Shown: positions 37,504-46,587, numbered from the stretch's first letter. The stretch is DNA of 64,000 nucleotides from Desulfallas sp. Bu1-1 (GCF_015594625.1 NZ_JADNRQ010000005.1:124001-188000); one strand, 5' to 3'. Numbers and translations: made by a program. The notes: generated from the sequence alone by a model not told the origin.

Positions 37504-37753
37504 AACTGTGAACCTCCTCCGGGATAAGCCCGAAGGCTTTTCCGCGAAGGTTCTCATGTATTGGAATATCCCCATACTGACTGTCCAAGAGCGCAGGAAT
37601 ATTATACTATGGGAACTGGTGTTTATGAAGTATTTATCAGCCTGTGGGAGATGCCTCTTTCGCTCTACGACACAAGGCCGCGGGTTTTCAGAGGCGGTGT
37701 CCTATAAAATTCTATCAAATAATTTTAACAAGCAATAAAATTGTTAAAAACAA

Positions 37754-37781
37754 TTGCCCAACCGGTTGATCTGTGTTAGAA
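37754..37781 (+). promoter_or_regulatory. Candidate promoter of the pan operon
   Basis: TTGCCC (37754-37759), 16 bases, TTAGAA (37776-37781). It would start transcription near 37788 and give a leader of about 215 bases before the first gene. Moderate match only. Confidence 0.45.
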
Positions 37782-37786
37782 TTTTG

Positions 37787-37925
37787 ACTAAACAGGGCGG
37801 TATCCTTGTGAGCCGCACCAGTTGCTTGTTTTTGTGATTTATCTACCGCTTGGAGCCGGCAGGACCGAGACGGGTTTGGACGAGGGAAAGTATTATGCCC
37901 TCCGGACTTGTCCGGGGGGTTTTTT
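37787..37925 (+). ncRNA. Candidate structured leader (pan-motif-like) of the pantothenate operon
   Basis: The leader contains a hairpin ACCG-CTTGG (37845-37853) paired with CCGAG and CGGGT (37865-37875), leaving a bulged A at 37870 around an 11-base loop. It then has an intrinsic terminator at 37898-37925, all before the first pan gene and after no other plus-strand gene. The published pan motif is a hairpin with bulged adenines upstream of pan genes in Firmicutes. Similarity here is structural only and I have not matched its consensus. Confidence 0.45.
37898..37925 (+). terminator. Terminator/attenuator before the pan operon
   Basis: Arms CCCTCCGGA (37898-37906) and TCCGGGGGG (37911-37919), loop CTTG, then six T. 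It lies 80 bases before the DUF2520 start codon. With no gene upstream on this strand, it most likely acts as an attenuator. Confidence 0.75.
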
Positions 37926-38004
37926 GTTTGCCGGCATAAAAAACGGTCGCCGCGGCTGTTTTGATGCAAGGGCCGGGCGGCCGGTGAAAAAGGAGCGCGC
38001 GAAA

Positions 38005-38889
38005 ATGCAGAAACCTTCCATTGCCATCATCGGGGCCGGCAAAGTCGGTTCCGCGCTCGCCATTTTGCTGCAGCGGGAGGGGTATGAAGTGGCGGCGGTG
38101 GCCAGCCGCACTGCGGCCTCGGCGGAAGCACTGGCCGCCCGGCTTAATTGCCCGGCGCTGGATAGCCGGGATGCCGCGGCCCGGGCCGGGCTGGTGTTCA
38201 TTACCACACCCGACCGGGAAATAGCGCCCGTTTCCGCTCAAATTGCCGCCGGAGGGGGTTTTAAACCGGGGCAGATCGTGGCCCACACCAGCGGGGCCCA
38301 TGCCGCGGGTGAACTGCGGGGTGTCCGGGAGGCCGGCGCCCTGGCGTTGAGTATTCATCCACTGCAGTCCTTTGCCGAGTTGCGGGCGGCCATGGAAAAC
38401 CTGCCGGGTTCGTACTTTGCCCTGGAGGGCGATGAAGCGGCCATGCCCGTGGCCCGGCAGGTTGTGGACGATCTCAAGGGCAAGTGTTTCACCATTTCCG
38501 CCGCCGATAAGCCCTTGTACCACGCGGCGGCGTGTATTGCTTCCAACTATTTGGTGTCGCTGATGCATTTCGCAACATTCCTGTACGCCGGGTTCGGGTT
38601 GGGGCCGCGGGAGGCGTTTGATGCCTTGTATCCTCTGGTGCGGGGCACCGTGGCCAATATCAGCAAGGTCGGCCCCACTGCTGCGTTGACCGGACCGGTG
38701 GCCCGGGGTGACGGGAACACCATTGCCGGGCACATCAGGGCTTTTAAACAATTAGACCCCGAATTGCGGGAACTGTATGGCAGGCTGGGCCGGTATACGG
38801 TTAGGGTGGCCCGGGAAAAGGGAAGTATTACTGAAGAGCAGGGCCGGGAATTAATTAATATTTTCAGGGAGGTTGACGATAATGAGTAA
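38005..38889 (+). CDS. Rossmann/DUF2520 protein, probable ketopantoate reductase
   Basis: 294 residues. The NAD(P)-binding loop is IAIIGAGKVGSALAILLQ (residues 5-22), with LVFITTPDREI next. The C-terminal helical DUF2520 part includes HPLQSFAEL and YHAAACIASNYLVSL. It is first in the operon and overlaps panB, and no panE-type gene is in the window, so it is the natural candidate for reducing ketopantoate to pantoate. An unrelated ketopantoate reductase named PanG is known from Francisella and some Firmicutes. Whether this protein is its orthologue needs checking. AAGGAG precedes ATG 38005. An in-frame extension to 37822 runs through the leader and is rejected. Confidence 0.85.
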   Translation: MQKPSIAIIGAGKVGSALAILLQREGYEVAAVASRTAASAEALAARLNCPALDSRDAAARAGLVFITTPDREIAPVSAQIAAGGGFKPGQIVAHTSGAHAAGELRGVREAGALALSIHPLQSFAELRAAMENLPGSYFALEGDEAAMPVARQVVDDLKGKCFTISAADKPLYHAAACIASNYLVSLMHFATFLYAGFGLGPREAFDALYPLVRGTVANISKVGPTAALTGPVARGDGNTIAGHIRAFKQLDPELRELYGRLGRYTVRVAREKGSITEEQGRELINIFREVDDNE

Positions 38890-39718
38890 AGACCGCGTAA
38901 CCACGGCAACATTCAGGAAATATCACGCCGAAGGCAAAAAGATTACCATGCTGACCGCCTATGACTATCCCATGGCCAAACTGGTGGACGCCGCCGGCAT
39001 CGACGCCATCCTGGTGGGGGATTCACTGGGTAATGTGGTCCTGGGATACGGGTCCACCATTCCCGTGACCATGGACGACATGGTGCACCACGTTAAAGCC
39101 GTGGCCCGCGGCGTGCAGCGCGCCATGGTGGTGGCCGATATGCCTTTCCTTTCTTACCACGTCTCCCGGGAGGAAAGCTTGCGCAACGCCGGGCGATTAC
39201 TGCAGGAAACGGGCGCCCAGGCCGTTAAAATGGAAGGCGGCAGGGAAATTGCCGAAACGGTGCGGGCCATCACCGGGGCCGGAATCCCCGTGATGGGCCA
39301 CCTGGGATTGACCCCGCAGTCCATCTACCAGATGGGCGGGTATAAAGTGCAGGGCAAGGATGAGGAAGCGGCCCGGAAACTGCTGGAGGATGCCAGGGCA
39401 CTGGAGAAAGCGGGGGCCTTCTCGGTGGTGCTGGAATGCGTGCCCACCCCGCTGGCCAAATTGATCACCGAAAGCATAGGTATCCCCACCATCGGCATCG
39501 GCGCCGGGCCGTACTGCAGCGGGCAGGTGCTGGTCACCCAGGACATGCTGGGCTTTTACGGCCAGTTTTCGCCCAAGTTTGTCAAGCGTTACGCCAACCT
39601 GCACGAAACCATCATGCAGGGGCTGCAGAGCTACCGCAAGGAAGTGGAGAGCGGCGCTTTCCCCGGCCCCGAACACGGCTTCGGCATGGACGAGGAAGTG
39701 CTGAAAAAACTTTATTAG
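38882..39718 (+). CDS. panB: Ketopantoate hydroxymethyltransferase
   Basis: 278 residues, canonical PanB: LVGDSLGNVVLGYGST, VVADMPFLSYHVS, AVKMEGG, GHLGLTPQS, VVLECVPTPLAK (catalytic Glu) and TIGIGAGPYCSGQVLV. It makes ketopantoate from 2-oxoisovalerate and methylene-THF for pantothenate. ATG 38882 overlaps the end of the DUF2520 gene behind AGGGAGG. It is clearly different in GC content from the second panB at 6583. Confidence 0.96.
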   Translation: MSKDRVTTATFRKYHAEGKKITMLTAYDYPMAKLVDAAGIDAILVGDSLGNVVLGYGSTIPVTMDDMVHHVKAVARGVQRAMVVADMPFLSYHVSREESLRNAGRLLQETGAQAVKMEGGREIAETVRAITGAGIPVMGHLGLTPQSIYQMGGYKVQGKDEEAARKLLEDARALEKAGAFSVVLECVPTPLAKLITESIGIPTIGIGAGPYCSGQVLVTQDMLGFYGQFSPKFVKRYANLHETIMQGLQSYRKEVESGAFPGPEHGFGMDEEVLKKLY

Positions 39719-39730
39719 GAGAAGGTTCAT

Positions 39731-40576
39731 ATGCGTGTTTGCCGCACTATAGCGGAAATCAGGAATTTTGTACGCGAATGCCGGGCCGCGGGCCAAACCG
39801 TGGGCCTGGTGCCCACCATGGGCTATTTTCACGAAGGTCACCTCACCCTGATGCGGGAAGCCAAAAAATCATGTGACGCGGTGGTGGTTTCCCTGTACAT
39901 TAACCCGCTTCAATTCGGCCCCAAGGAGGATTTCGCCGAGTATCCCAGGGATTTTGACCGCGACGCCGCCATGGCCCGGGAAGTGGGGGTGGACGCTATT
40001 TTTGCGCCCCCGGATGAAGAGATGTACCCGGAGGGGTTTTGCACTTATGTGGAAGTGACCGGCATCACCGGCAGGCTTTGTGGTCTGTCCAGGCCCGGCC
40101 ATTTCCGGGGCGTGACCACCGTGGTGTCCAAGTTGTTCAATATCGTCCGGCCGGACCGGGCCTTTTTCGGGCAAAAGGACGCCCAGCAGGCCATGGTGAT
40201 CCAGCGGATGGTGCAAGATTTGAACATGGACCTGGAAGTGGTCGTTTTGCCCACCGTGCGGGAGGAAGACGGGCTGGCCATGAGCTCCCGCAATGTTTAC
40301 TTGAGCGTCGAACAGCGCCGGAACGCAACGGTCCTGTACCGGAGCCTGTGCGCCTTCCGGGAGGCGGTGGAAAGGGGCGAAAGGGATGCGGGTAAATTGC
40401 GCCGCCTGATGGTGGAGATGATATCTTCCACTCCCGGCGCGGAGGTGGATTACGTGGAGATACTGTCGGTTCCCTTCCTGGAACCGCTGGAAAAACTGCG
40501 GGGCAGGTGTATCGCGGCCCTGGCGGTAAGGTTCGGTAAAACCAGGTTGATCGACAACACCATTGTGGAGGTATGA
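39731..40576 (+). CDS. panC: Pantothenate synthetase
   Basis: 281 residues: [15 protein letters not shown] (HxGH nucleotide motif), [40 protein letters not shown] and MSSRNVYLS (KMSKS equivalent). It joins pantoate and beta-alanine with ATP. RBS AGGAGAAGG, 12 bases after panB. Complete. Confidence 0.97.
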   Translation: MRVCRTIAEIRNFVRECRAAGQTVGLVPTMGYFHEGHLTLMREAKKSCDAVVVSLYINPLQFGPKEDFAEYPRDFDRDAAMAREVGVDAIFAPPDEEMYPEGFCTYVEVTGITGRLCGLSRPGHFRGVTTVVSKLFNIVRPDRAFFGQKDAQQAMVIQRMVQDLNMDLEVVVLPTVREEDGLAMSSRNVYLSVEQRRNATVLYRSLCAFREAVERGERDAGKLRRLMVEMISSTPGAEVDYVEILSVPFLEPLEKLRGRCIAALAVRFGKTRLIDNTIVEV

Positions 40577-40580
40577 TTTG

Positions 40581-40961
40581 ATGTTGTTGACCATGTTCAA
40601 GTCCAAAATCCACCGGGCCGTGGTCACTCAGGCCGACCTGAATTACGTGGGCAGCATCACCATTGACGAGGCGTTGATGGAAGCCGCGGACATACTGCCC
40701 AACGAGAAGGTCCAGGTGGTAAACAACAATAACGGTGCCAGGTTTGAAACTTACGTCATTCCCGGGCCCCGTGACTCCGGGGTAATCTGCCTCAATGGCG
40801 CCGCAGCCAGGCTGGTGCAGCCCGGGGATGTCGTCATTATCATTACCTACGCTATGATGAACCGCGATGAAGCGCGCAATTTCAAACCAACCGTGGTGCT
40901 GGTTGACGAAAACAACAAGATAACCAAAATTATTGAAGAAAAGCACGGCGCGAGGGCCTAA
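40581..40961 (+). CDS. panD: Aspartate 1-decarboxylase
   Basis: About 126 residues. The pyruvoyl self-cleavage site is Gly-Ser in [10 protein letters not shown], and the [20 protein letters not shown] signature is present. It supplies beta-alanine to PanC. The GGAGG at the end of panC sits nine bases before ATG 40581. The in-frame start at 40563 would be inside panC and is less likely. Confidence 0.95.
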   Translation: MLLTMFKSKIHRAVVTQADLNYVGSITIDEALMEAADILPNEKVQVVNNNNGARFETYVIPGPRDSGVICLNGAAARLVQPGDVVIIITYAMMNRDEARNFKPTVVLVDENNKITKIIEEKHGARA

Positions 40962-41005
40962 AAGATCACTTGCAGGAGAAATTTGCCGGCTGGAAAAAAT
41001 GTTTG

Positions 41006-41035
41006 TTGAGACGGAACAAATTTTGCGTGTATAAT
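41006..41035 (+). promoter_or_regulatory. Promoter of the nadA-nadB operon
   Basis: TTGAGA (41006-41011), 18 bases, perfect TATAAT (41030-41035). It starts transcription about 130 bases before nadA and so produces a leader. Confidence 0.65.
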
Positions 41036-41060
41036 AATTGGGTAATCAGTAACCGGGTGT

Positions 41061-41165
41061 CACGGCAGGAACAATCGCCAGCGGGTACCGGGGAGGAAGC
41101 GTGCCCGGTTGAACCCCGCACAGAACCGTGCCCCGCCGGCAAGGATCCCTTAATCCGGGTTAAGG
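41061..41165 (+). ncRNA. Structured nadA leader with Shine-Dalgarno-sequestering hairpin
   Basis: Three nested complementary pairs are visible: CACGG 41061-41065 with CCGTG 41126-41130, GCGGG 41081-41085 with CCCGC 41115-41119, and ACCGGG 41087-41092 with CCCGGT 41104-41109. A separate hairpin CCTTAA/TTAAGG (41148-41153 and 41160-41165) covers the AAGGAG that serves the nadA GTG. This is a riboswitch-like layout. I recognise no known class. Confidence 0.5.
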
Positions 41166-41174
41166 AGTGATCTA

Positions 41175-42095
41175 GTGGCCAACGTTGATCTGAAACAATT
41201 AGCTGGCGAAATAATCAAGCTCAAAAAAGAGCGCAATGCGGTGATATTGAGCCATGTCTACCAGCGGCCCGAGGTGCAGGAGATCGCCGACTTTGTGGGC
41301 GATTCCCTGGAACTGTCCCGCAAGGCCGCCGGAACCGACGCCGATGTGATTGTGTTCTGCGGCGTGCACTTCATGGCCGAAAGCGCGGCCATTCTGTCGC
41401 CTCAGAAAACGGTATTGCTGCCCGAGGAAGATGCCGGGTGTCCCATGGCGGACATGGTTACGGCAGAAGCACTGCGTGCCCGGAAGGCCGAAGTGCCGGA
41501 TGCGGTGGTTGTTTGCTATGTCAACACATCCGCGGAGGTTAAAGCCGAGTGCGACATAGCATGTACATCGGCCAATGCCGTCAAGGTTGTAGCCTCCCTG
41601 CCGCCCGGCCGCCCCATCATCTTTGTGCCCGACAAAAACCTTGGCCGGTATATTATCAGCCAAACCGGACGGGAAATGATGCTGTGGGAGGGTTATTGCA
41701 ATACCCACCACCGGCTGACGCTGGATGATGTAAAAAAAGTCAAGTCCGAGCACCCTGATGCTTTGCTTCTGGTCCACCCCGAATGCCGGCCCGAGGTGGT
41801 GGCGCTGGCGGACCACGTGGCCAGCACCACCGGGATGCTGCGGTTTGCCCGGGAATGCCCGGCGAAGGAGTATATTGTGGCGACGGAAAAAGGGATTTTA
41901 CACCAGTTTAAAAAGCAATGCCCGGGCAAAATGTTTTACCCGGCTTCGGACAAGCTAGTCTGCCCCAACATGAAGGCCACCACTCTGGAAAAGGTGCTCA
42001 GGTCTCTACAAACGATGGAACCAAGGATAACCGTTCCCGGTGATATCAGGGAGCGCGCTTTGCAGTGCCTGGAGAGAATGCTGGCCGTGCAATAA
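41175..42095 (+). CDS. nadA: Quinolinate synthase
   Basis: 306 residues. The three [4Fe-4S] cysteines are in [20 protein letters not shown] and [15 protein letters not shown]. It condenses iminoaspartate with dihydroxyacetone phosphate to quinolinate. GTG start after AAGGAGTGATCTA. nadB follows at 15 bases. Confidence 0.96.
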   Translation: MANVDLKQLAGEIIKLKKERNAVILSHVYQRPEVQEIADFVGDSLELSRKAAGTDADVIVFCGVHFMAESAAILSPQKTVLLPEEDAGCPMADMVTAEALRARKAEVPDAVVVCYVNTSAEVKAECDIACTSANAVKVVASLPPGRPIIFVPDKNLGRYIISQTGREMMLWEGYCNTHHRLTLDDVKKVKSEHPDALLLVHPECRPEVVALADHVASTTGMLRFARECPAKEYIVATEKGILHQFKKQCPGKMFYPASDKLVCPNMKATTLEKVLRSLQTMEPRITVPGDIRERALQCLERMLAVQ

Positions 42096-42109
42096 CGGAG
42101 GGTTCGCCA

Positions 42110-43693
42110 GTGGCTGACCATTACATTATGAATTTTAATACCCGGGATCTGCCCAGGTACGAGTCCGATTACGTTATCCTGGGCAGCGGCATCGCCGGGT
42201 TTTTCTCCGCCCTCCTGGCCGGCAGGCTGGGGGCCAGCGTTACAGTATTAACCAAGCAAACCATTTTGGATAGTAATACCGACAAAGCCCAGGGCGGGAT
42301 CGCCGCCGCCATGGACACCGAGGATTCCCCGGAACTCCATTATCAGGATACGCTGCGGGCCGGTGCCGGGCTGTGCGACCGGGGTGCTGTGCGCATCCTG
42401 GTTAATGAGGGCCCGCGCCGGGTGTTGCAGTTGATGGACCTGGGGGCGCGCTTCGACGTGGAAGGCGGGCGCCTGGCCCTGACCCGGGAGGGGGCGCACA
42501 GCTGCCGCCGCATTTTGCACGCCTGCGGCGACGCCACCGGCGCGGAGATCCAGCGCGTGCTTAATGAACAGGCCCTGGCCGAAAAAAACATCGAGGTGCT
42601 GGAGCGGCACTTTGCGGTGGACCTGCTGGTGCGGGATAATGTTTGCTACGGGGTGCTGGCATATGATTACAGCAAGGGGGAGCTCAAGGTTTTCCGGAGC
42701 CGGGCCGTAATCCTGGCCACCGGCGGCCTTGGACAGCTTTATGCCCACAGCACCAATCCCGAGGTGGCCACCGGGGACGGCATCGCCATGGCTTACCGGG
42801 CCGGGGCGGAAGTGATGGACATGGAGTTCCTCCAGTTTCACCCCACTGTTCTGGATTTGCCCGGCGCACCGCGTTTCCTTATTTCCGAGGCGGCCCGGGG
42901 AGAGGGGGCTATCTTGCGCAACGGGAGGGAGGAGCGTTTTATGCCCCGCTACCACGAGCTGGCGGAGCTGGCCCCCCGCGACGTTGTTGTGCGGGCGATC
43001 CTGGAGGAAATGCAAAAGGACCCCCGGGGCGGGGTGTACCTGGACTTGCGCCACCTGGACCCCGAATTGGTACTGCACCGCTTCCCCAACATCAACCGCA
43101 CCTGTTTGGGTTACGGCCTGGATATCACCCGGGATATGATCCCGGTGGCACCGGCTGCCCACTACATGATGGGCGGTGTAAAAACCAATTATTTTGGGGA
43201 AACCAATATCGAGCGGCTTTACGCCTGTGGTGAGGTGGCCTGCCAGGGGGTGCATGGAGCCAACCGCCTGGCCAGCAATTCACTGCTGGACGGCTTGGTT
43301 TTCGGCGGTAGAATCGTAGAGCGCACTGCCGGGATCTGGCGGGAGCAAATGCCCGCCTGGACCGACTTTGCCTCCGAACTGCCCGAACCCGGGGAATCTG
43401 TGGATAATTTGGCAATCCAGGAACAACTGCAGTCGCTGATGAGCATTTATGTCGGGCCGTTGCGGGACCGGCAGGGGCTGGAAAAGGTATTGGAATTTAT
43501 CGACGGGTATGCGTACCTGGAAAACACCGCCGCTGGAACCCCACAGGGCGCCGAGCTGCGCAACCGGCTGCTGGTCTCCCGCCTGGTGGCCGAAACGGCA
43601 CTGATGCGCACCGAAAGCAGGGGCGGCCATTATCGCAAGGATTACCCCCGGCCAAGGAACAGCTGGCTGAAGCACATTATCCTGCGCAAGTAA
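42110..43693 (+). CDS. nadB: L-aspartate oxidase
   Basis: 527 residues. FAD-binding VILGSGIAGFFSALLAG, the substrate/FAD region QGGIAAAMD, RILHACGDATG, ISEAARGEGAILRN and GVHGANRLASNSLLDGLVFG. It makes iminoaspartate for NadA. GTG 42110 has GGAGGG eight bases upstream and is preferred to a frame start within nadA. The C-terminus is about 542 codons from the longest start, normal for the family. Confidence 0.95.
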   Translation: MADHYIMNFNTRDLPRYESDYVILGSGIAGFFSALLAGRLGASVTVLTKQTILDSNTDKAQGGIAAAMDTEDSPELHYQDTLRAGAGLCDRGAVRILVNEGPRRVLQLMDLGARFDVEGGRLALTREGAHSCRRILHACGDATGAEIQRVLNEQALAEKNIEVLERHFAVDLLVRDNVCYGVLAYDYSKGELKVFRSRAVILATGGLGQLYAHSTNPEVATGDGIAMAYRAGAEVMDMEFLQFHPTVLDLPGAPRFLISEAARGEGAILRNGREERFMPRYHELAELAPRDVVVRAILEEMQKDPRGGVYLDLRHLDPELVLHRFPNINRTCLGYGLDITRDMIPVAPAAHYMMGGVKTNYFGETNIERLYACGEVACQGVHGANRLASNSLLDGLVFGGRIVERTAGIWREQMPAWTDFASELPEPGESVDNLAIQEQLQSLMSIYVGPLRDRQGLEKVLEFIDGYAYLENTAAGTPQGAELRNRLLVSRLVAETALMRTESRGGHYRKDYPRPRNSWLKHIILRK

Positions 43694-43820
43694 ACGGCAC
43701 TGTCAGAAGAATGAAAAATCACCAAAAGGGCGTGGAGTATTGCCTTGGCATTGTTGACACTATAATGCTATCTTGATGGTTCCGTTTAAAATACTAGCCC
43801 GACGCTGGATGTGAATTGGA

Positions 43821-44690
43821 ATGAATTTAAATGAACAGGCCTTAAATCAATTGATTGACCGCTGCCTGGCGGAAGATACCGGAACCGGCGACCTGACCAC
43901 GGACAGTATCGTTCCCCCGGACTTGAATGCTGTGGGCTACATCAAGGCCAAGCAGAACGGGGTGGTGGCCGGCCTGCCCGTGGCCCGGGCGGTTTTCCGC
44001 CGGCTGGACCCGGAACTTGAATTTTTGCCCCGGGTGGCGGAAGGGGCGCGGGTAAAGACCGGTGAGGTGCTGGTGCAACTGAACGGGCGCGCCAGAACTA
44101 TTCTTACCGGGGAGCGGCTGGCCCTCAACTTTCTCCAGCGCCTGTCCGGGATAGCCACTTTAACCTCCAGGCTGGTCGAACTGGTGCGCGATTACCCGGT
44201 GCGCATTGTGGATACCCGTAAAACTACCCCCGGGTTGCGCTTACTGGAAAAATACGCCGTCCGGGTGGGGGGCGGTCATAACCATCGCCTGGGCCTGTTT
44301 GACGCCGTGCTGATCAAGGACAATCACATCCGGGTGGCCGGCGGTATCAGGACCGCGGTGGAGCGGGCCAGAAAAGCGGTGCCCCATACGGCCAAAATCG
44401 AGGTGGAAGTGGAGGACCTGGACGGGGTGGCCGAGGCCCTGGAAGCGGGGGCCGACATCATCATGCTGGACAACATGGATCCCAAAACCATGTCAGCCGC
44501 CGTGCAAATGGTCAACGGCCGGGCACTGGTGGAGGCTTCCGGCGGGATCAGTACCGCGAACATTCAGGCGGTGGCGGCTTCGGGCGTGGACATCATCTCC
44601 GTGGGGGCCCTAACCCATTCAGTCACCGCGCTGGATATCAGCCTTGACGTGGGCGAGTTAAAACCCATGCGGAACGTGATTGAAGCGTGA
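43821..44690 (+). CDS. nadC: Nicotinate-nucleotide pyrophosphorylase
   Basis: 289 residues: LAEDTGTGDLTTD, GERLALNFLQRLSGIAT, DTRKTTPGLRLLEKYAV, GGGHNHRLGLFD and LIKDNHI. It converts quinolinate and PRPP to nicotinate mononucleotide. A 127-base gap after nadB contains TATAAT at 43761-43766, so an extra promoter is possible, though no good -35 is seen. Confidence 0.96.
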   Translation: MNLNEQALNQLIDRCLAEDTGTGDLTTDSIVPPDLNAVGYIKAKQNGVVAGLPVARAVFRRLDPELEFLPRVAEGARVKTGEVLVQLNGRARTILTGERLALNFLQRLSGIATLTSRLVELVRDYPVRIVDTRKTTPGLRLLEKYAVRVGGGHNHRLGLFDAVLIKDNHIRVAGGIRTAVERARKAVPHTAKIEVEVEDLDGVAEALEAGADIIMLDNMDPKTMSAAVQMVNGRALVEASGGISTANIQAVAASGVDIISVGALTHSVTALDISLDVGELKPMRNVIEA

Positions 44691-44709
44691 ACCATCTTGG
44701 GTATACTGG

Positions 44710-44738
44710 TTGACAGTAGGACTGGTAAAAATTAAAAT
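44710..44738 (+). promoter_or_regulatory. birA promoter
   Basis: TTGACA (44710-44715), 17 bases, TAAAAT (44733-44738), 26 bases before the birA ATG. Confidence 0.65.
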
Positions 44739-44764
44739 TAAACTGACCACGGGAAAATGGCTTT

Positions 44765-45739
44765 ATGAAAAACAAAATTATTGACATTTTAAAAAGGCAA
44801 AATGGTAACTGGATATCCGGCGAAGCGCTGTGCCGGGAACTGGGGGTATCCCGTACCGCGGTATGGAAGCATATTCGCGGCTTGCGGGAGGGCGGCTATG
44901 ATATAGAAGCCAGGGCCAATCTGGGGTACCGTTTGCTGGGTTCCCCCGATGTTCCTTTTCCCGCGGAGGTGGCATCCGGGCTGTCCACCGTTTTCACAGG
45001 CCGGAGGATTGAATATTTCCGTGATTTGCCTTCTACCAACGCCGAGGCCAAAAACCTTGCCCGGGAAGGATGCGCCGAGGGTACTGTGGTGATTGCCGAG
45101 TGCCAGAACGGCGGCAGGGGCAGGATGGGGCGCAGCTGGTTTTCACCCGGGAATAAGGGCCTCTGGTTTTCCATTGTGCTCCGCCCGCCTGTCAACCCGG
45201 TGGAAACGCCGCAGGTCACCATGGTGGCGGCGGTGGCCGTGGCTACGGCCCTGCGGGAACATGCAGGGGTTCCGGCCGGCATCAAGTGGCCCAATGATAT
45301 CCTGCTGGAAGGTAAAAAAGTTTGCGGCATTTTGGTGGAACTTAACGCCGAAGCGGACAGGGTTGACTTTATGGTGGCGGGTATCGGTTTAAACGTGAAT
45401 ATTTCCCGGGACGAATTTCCACCTGAGATCAGGGATATTGCCACATCGCTACAAATTGAATCCGGGCGGCCGGTATCCAGGGTACCACTGCTCAGGGCTC
45501 TTTTGGAGTCCTTTGAGAAATGGTACGGGTGCTGGCTTGAACAAGGGTTTGCCCCCGTGCTGAAAAAATGGCGGGAATTGTGCATCACTCTGGATTGCCC
45601 GGTTACGGTGCATACCATGAAGGAAAGCTTTTCCGGGCACGCCCTGGACGTTGATGATACCGGCGCGCTGCTGGTGCGCACGGAGGATGGCGCAATTCAG
45701 CGGTTGATTGCGGGGGAGGTGTCGCTGCGCAAAAAATAG
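44765..45739 (+). CDS. birA: Biotin-protein ligase and biotin operon repressor BirA
   Basis: 324 residues. An N-terminal winged helix (WISGEALCRELGVSRTAVWK) makes it the repressor-type BirA. The ligase core shows CQNGGRGRMGRSWFSP, GLWFSIVLRP, KWPNDILLEGKKVCGIL and GIGLNVN. It attaches biotin to carboxylase subunits and, charged with biotinyl-AMP, represses biotin genes. Its probable operator lies just downstream, before bioY. Confidence 0.96.
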   Translation: MKNKIIDILKRQNGNWISGEALCRELGVSRTAVWKHIRGLREGGYDIEARANLGYRLLGSPDVPFPAEVASGLSTVFTGRRIEYFRDLPSTNAEAKNLAREGCAEGTVVIAECQNGGRGRMGRSWFSPGNKGLWFSIVLRPPVNPVETPQVTMVAAVAVATALREHAGVPAGIKWPNDILLEGKKVCGILVELNAEADRVDFMVAGIGLNVNISRDEFPPEIRDIATSLQIESGRPVSRVPLLRALLESFEKWYGCWLEQGFAPVLKKWRELCITLDCPVTVHTMKESFSGHALDVDDTGALLVRTEDGAIQRLIAGEVSLRKK

Positions 45740-45755
45740 CTTTTTTATGACCGAA

Positions 45756-45787
45756 TTGTTAACCTTGCTCAAATGATAAGTTAACAA
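45756..45787 (+). promoter_or_regulatory. BirA operator upstream of bioY-bioB
   Basis: TTGTTAACC, 14 bases, AGTTAACAA. The dyad extends to AATTGTTAAC and GTTAACAATT. This matches the known Firmicute BirA box layout (TTGTTAACC-N14/15-GGTTAACAA type). It has no T-run, so it is not a birA terminator. Confidence 0.75.
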
Positions 45788-45992
45788 TTAGTTTCTAGTG
45801 ACGCGTGCATCATCAATGACGGGAGCTTTTAGCCTGACGGCTCCGTTTGCCGGCTAACCACATGTCAGTATTTTATGATATGCTTTGGCTGTCGGAGCTA
45901 TGGTCTTAAATTCGCCGGCAATTTATAAATTAGTATTTCGTTTGATTAATTGTTTACTTATTAAGTTCAATTTAGTTAAAGGAGGTTTACAG

Positions 45993-46574
45993 ATGAGTAA
46001 ATTAACGCCCGGGGATATGGTACTGGTGGCGTTGTTTGCCGCTCTGTCCGTGGTGGCGGCATTGTTGTTCCGCTTTTTCGGCGGCATGATTGTGCCCTTC
46101 AGCCTGCTGCCCTTTGTAGTGTTACTGGCGGGAGGACTGCTGGGCGCAAGGTTGGGCGCTTTGAGCATGGGCGTTTACGTTTTAATGGGGCTTTTGGGCA
46201 TACCGGTTTTTGAAAAGCCGCCTTTTGGGGGGCCGGCCTATGTTTTTTCGCCGACTTTTGGTTTTTTGCTCGGGTTTATCGCCGCCGCCTTCGTAACCGG
46301 CTTGATTTTGCAGGGGCAAAGGGCTGCCGGGCCCGTGCGCCTCACTCTGGCCATGCTGGCGGGAGTGGCGGTGATTTACGCCGTGGGGCTGCCATATCTA
46401 TACGTGATTCTGAACTTTTACATGGGTAAATCCCTGGATATCCCCGCGGTACTGGCCACCGGGTTTATCCCGTTTATTGGCTTTGACTTGCTGAAAGCTG
46501 CCGTTGCCGGGGTTTTGGTGCGCATGGTTGGCGCCCGGCTTCCCCGCCGCTCCAATGGCGGCACTACGTTTTAG
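45993..46574 (+). CDS. bioY: Biotin transporter substrate-binding subunit BioY
   Basis: 193 residues, six hydrophobic segments: FAALSVVAALLFRFFGGM, LLGARLGALSMGVYVLMGLL and GGPAYVFSPTFGFLLGF (BioY signature), then GLPYLYVILNFYMG. It is the S component of an ECF vitamin importer, and no EcfAAT genes are in the window. ATG 45993 follows AAAGGAGG. An in-frame start at 45885 lies in the control region and is rejected. Confidence 0.94.
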   Translation: MSKLTPGDMVLVALFAALSVVAALLFRFFGGMIVPFSLLPFVVLLAGGLLGARLGALSMGVYVLMGLLGIPVFEKPPFGGPAYVFSPTFGFLLGFIAAAFVTGLILQGQRAAGPVRLTLAMLAGVAVIYAVGLPYLYVILNFYMGKSLDIPAVLATGFIPFIGFDLLKAAVAGVLVRMVGARLPRRSNGGTTF

Positions 46575-46587
46575 GAGTTGAAATATC

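Noticed and set aside
40970-41170. 66-codon frame before nadA
   Set aside because: It spans the promoter and the structured leader, lacks a recognisable RBS, and has no protein-like features. The complementary pairs explain the sequence better.
42248-43255. 335-codon minus-strand frame opposite nadB
   Set aside because: Shadow of nadB; it has no motif and no ribosome site.
45754-45789. Rho-independent terminator of birA
   Set aside because: The arms are AT-rich with a 14-base gap and there is no T-run; the BirA box layout fits better.
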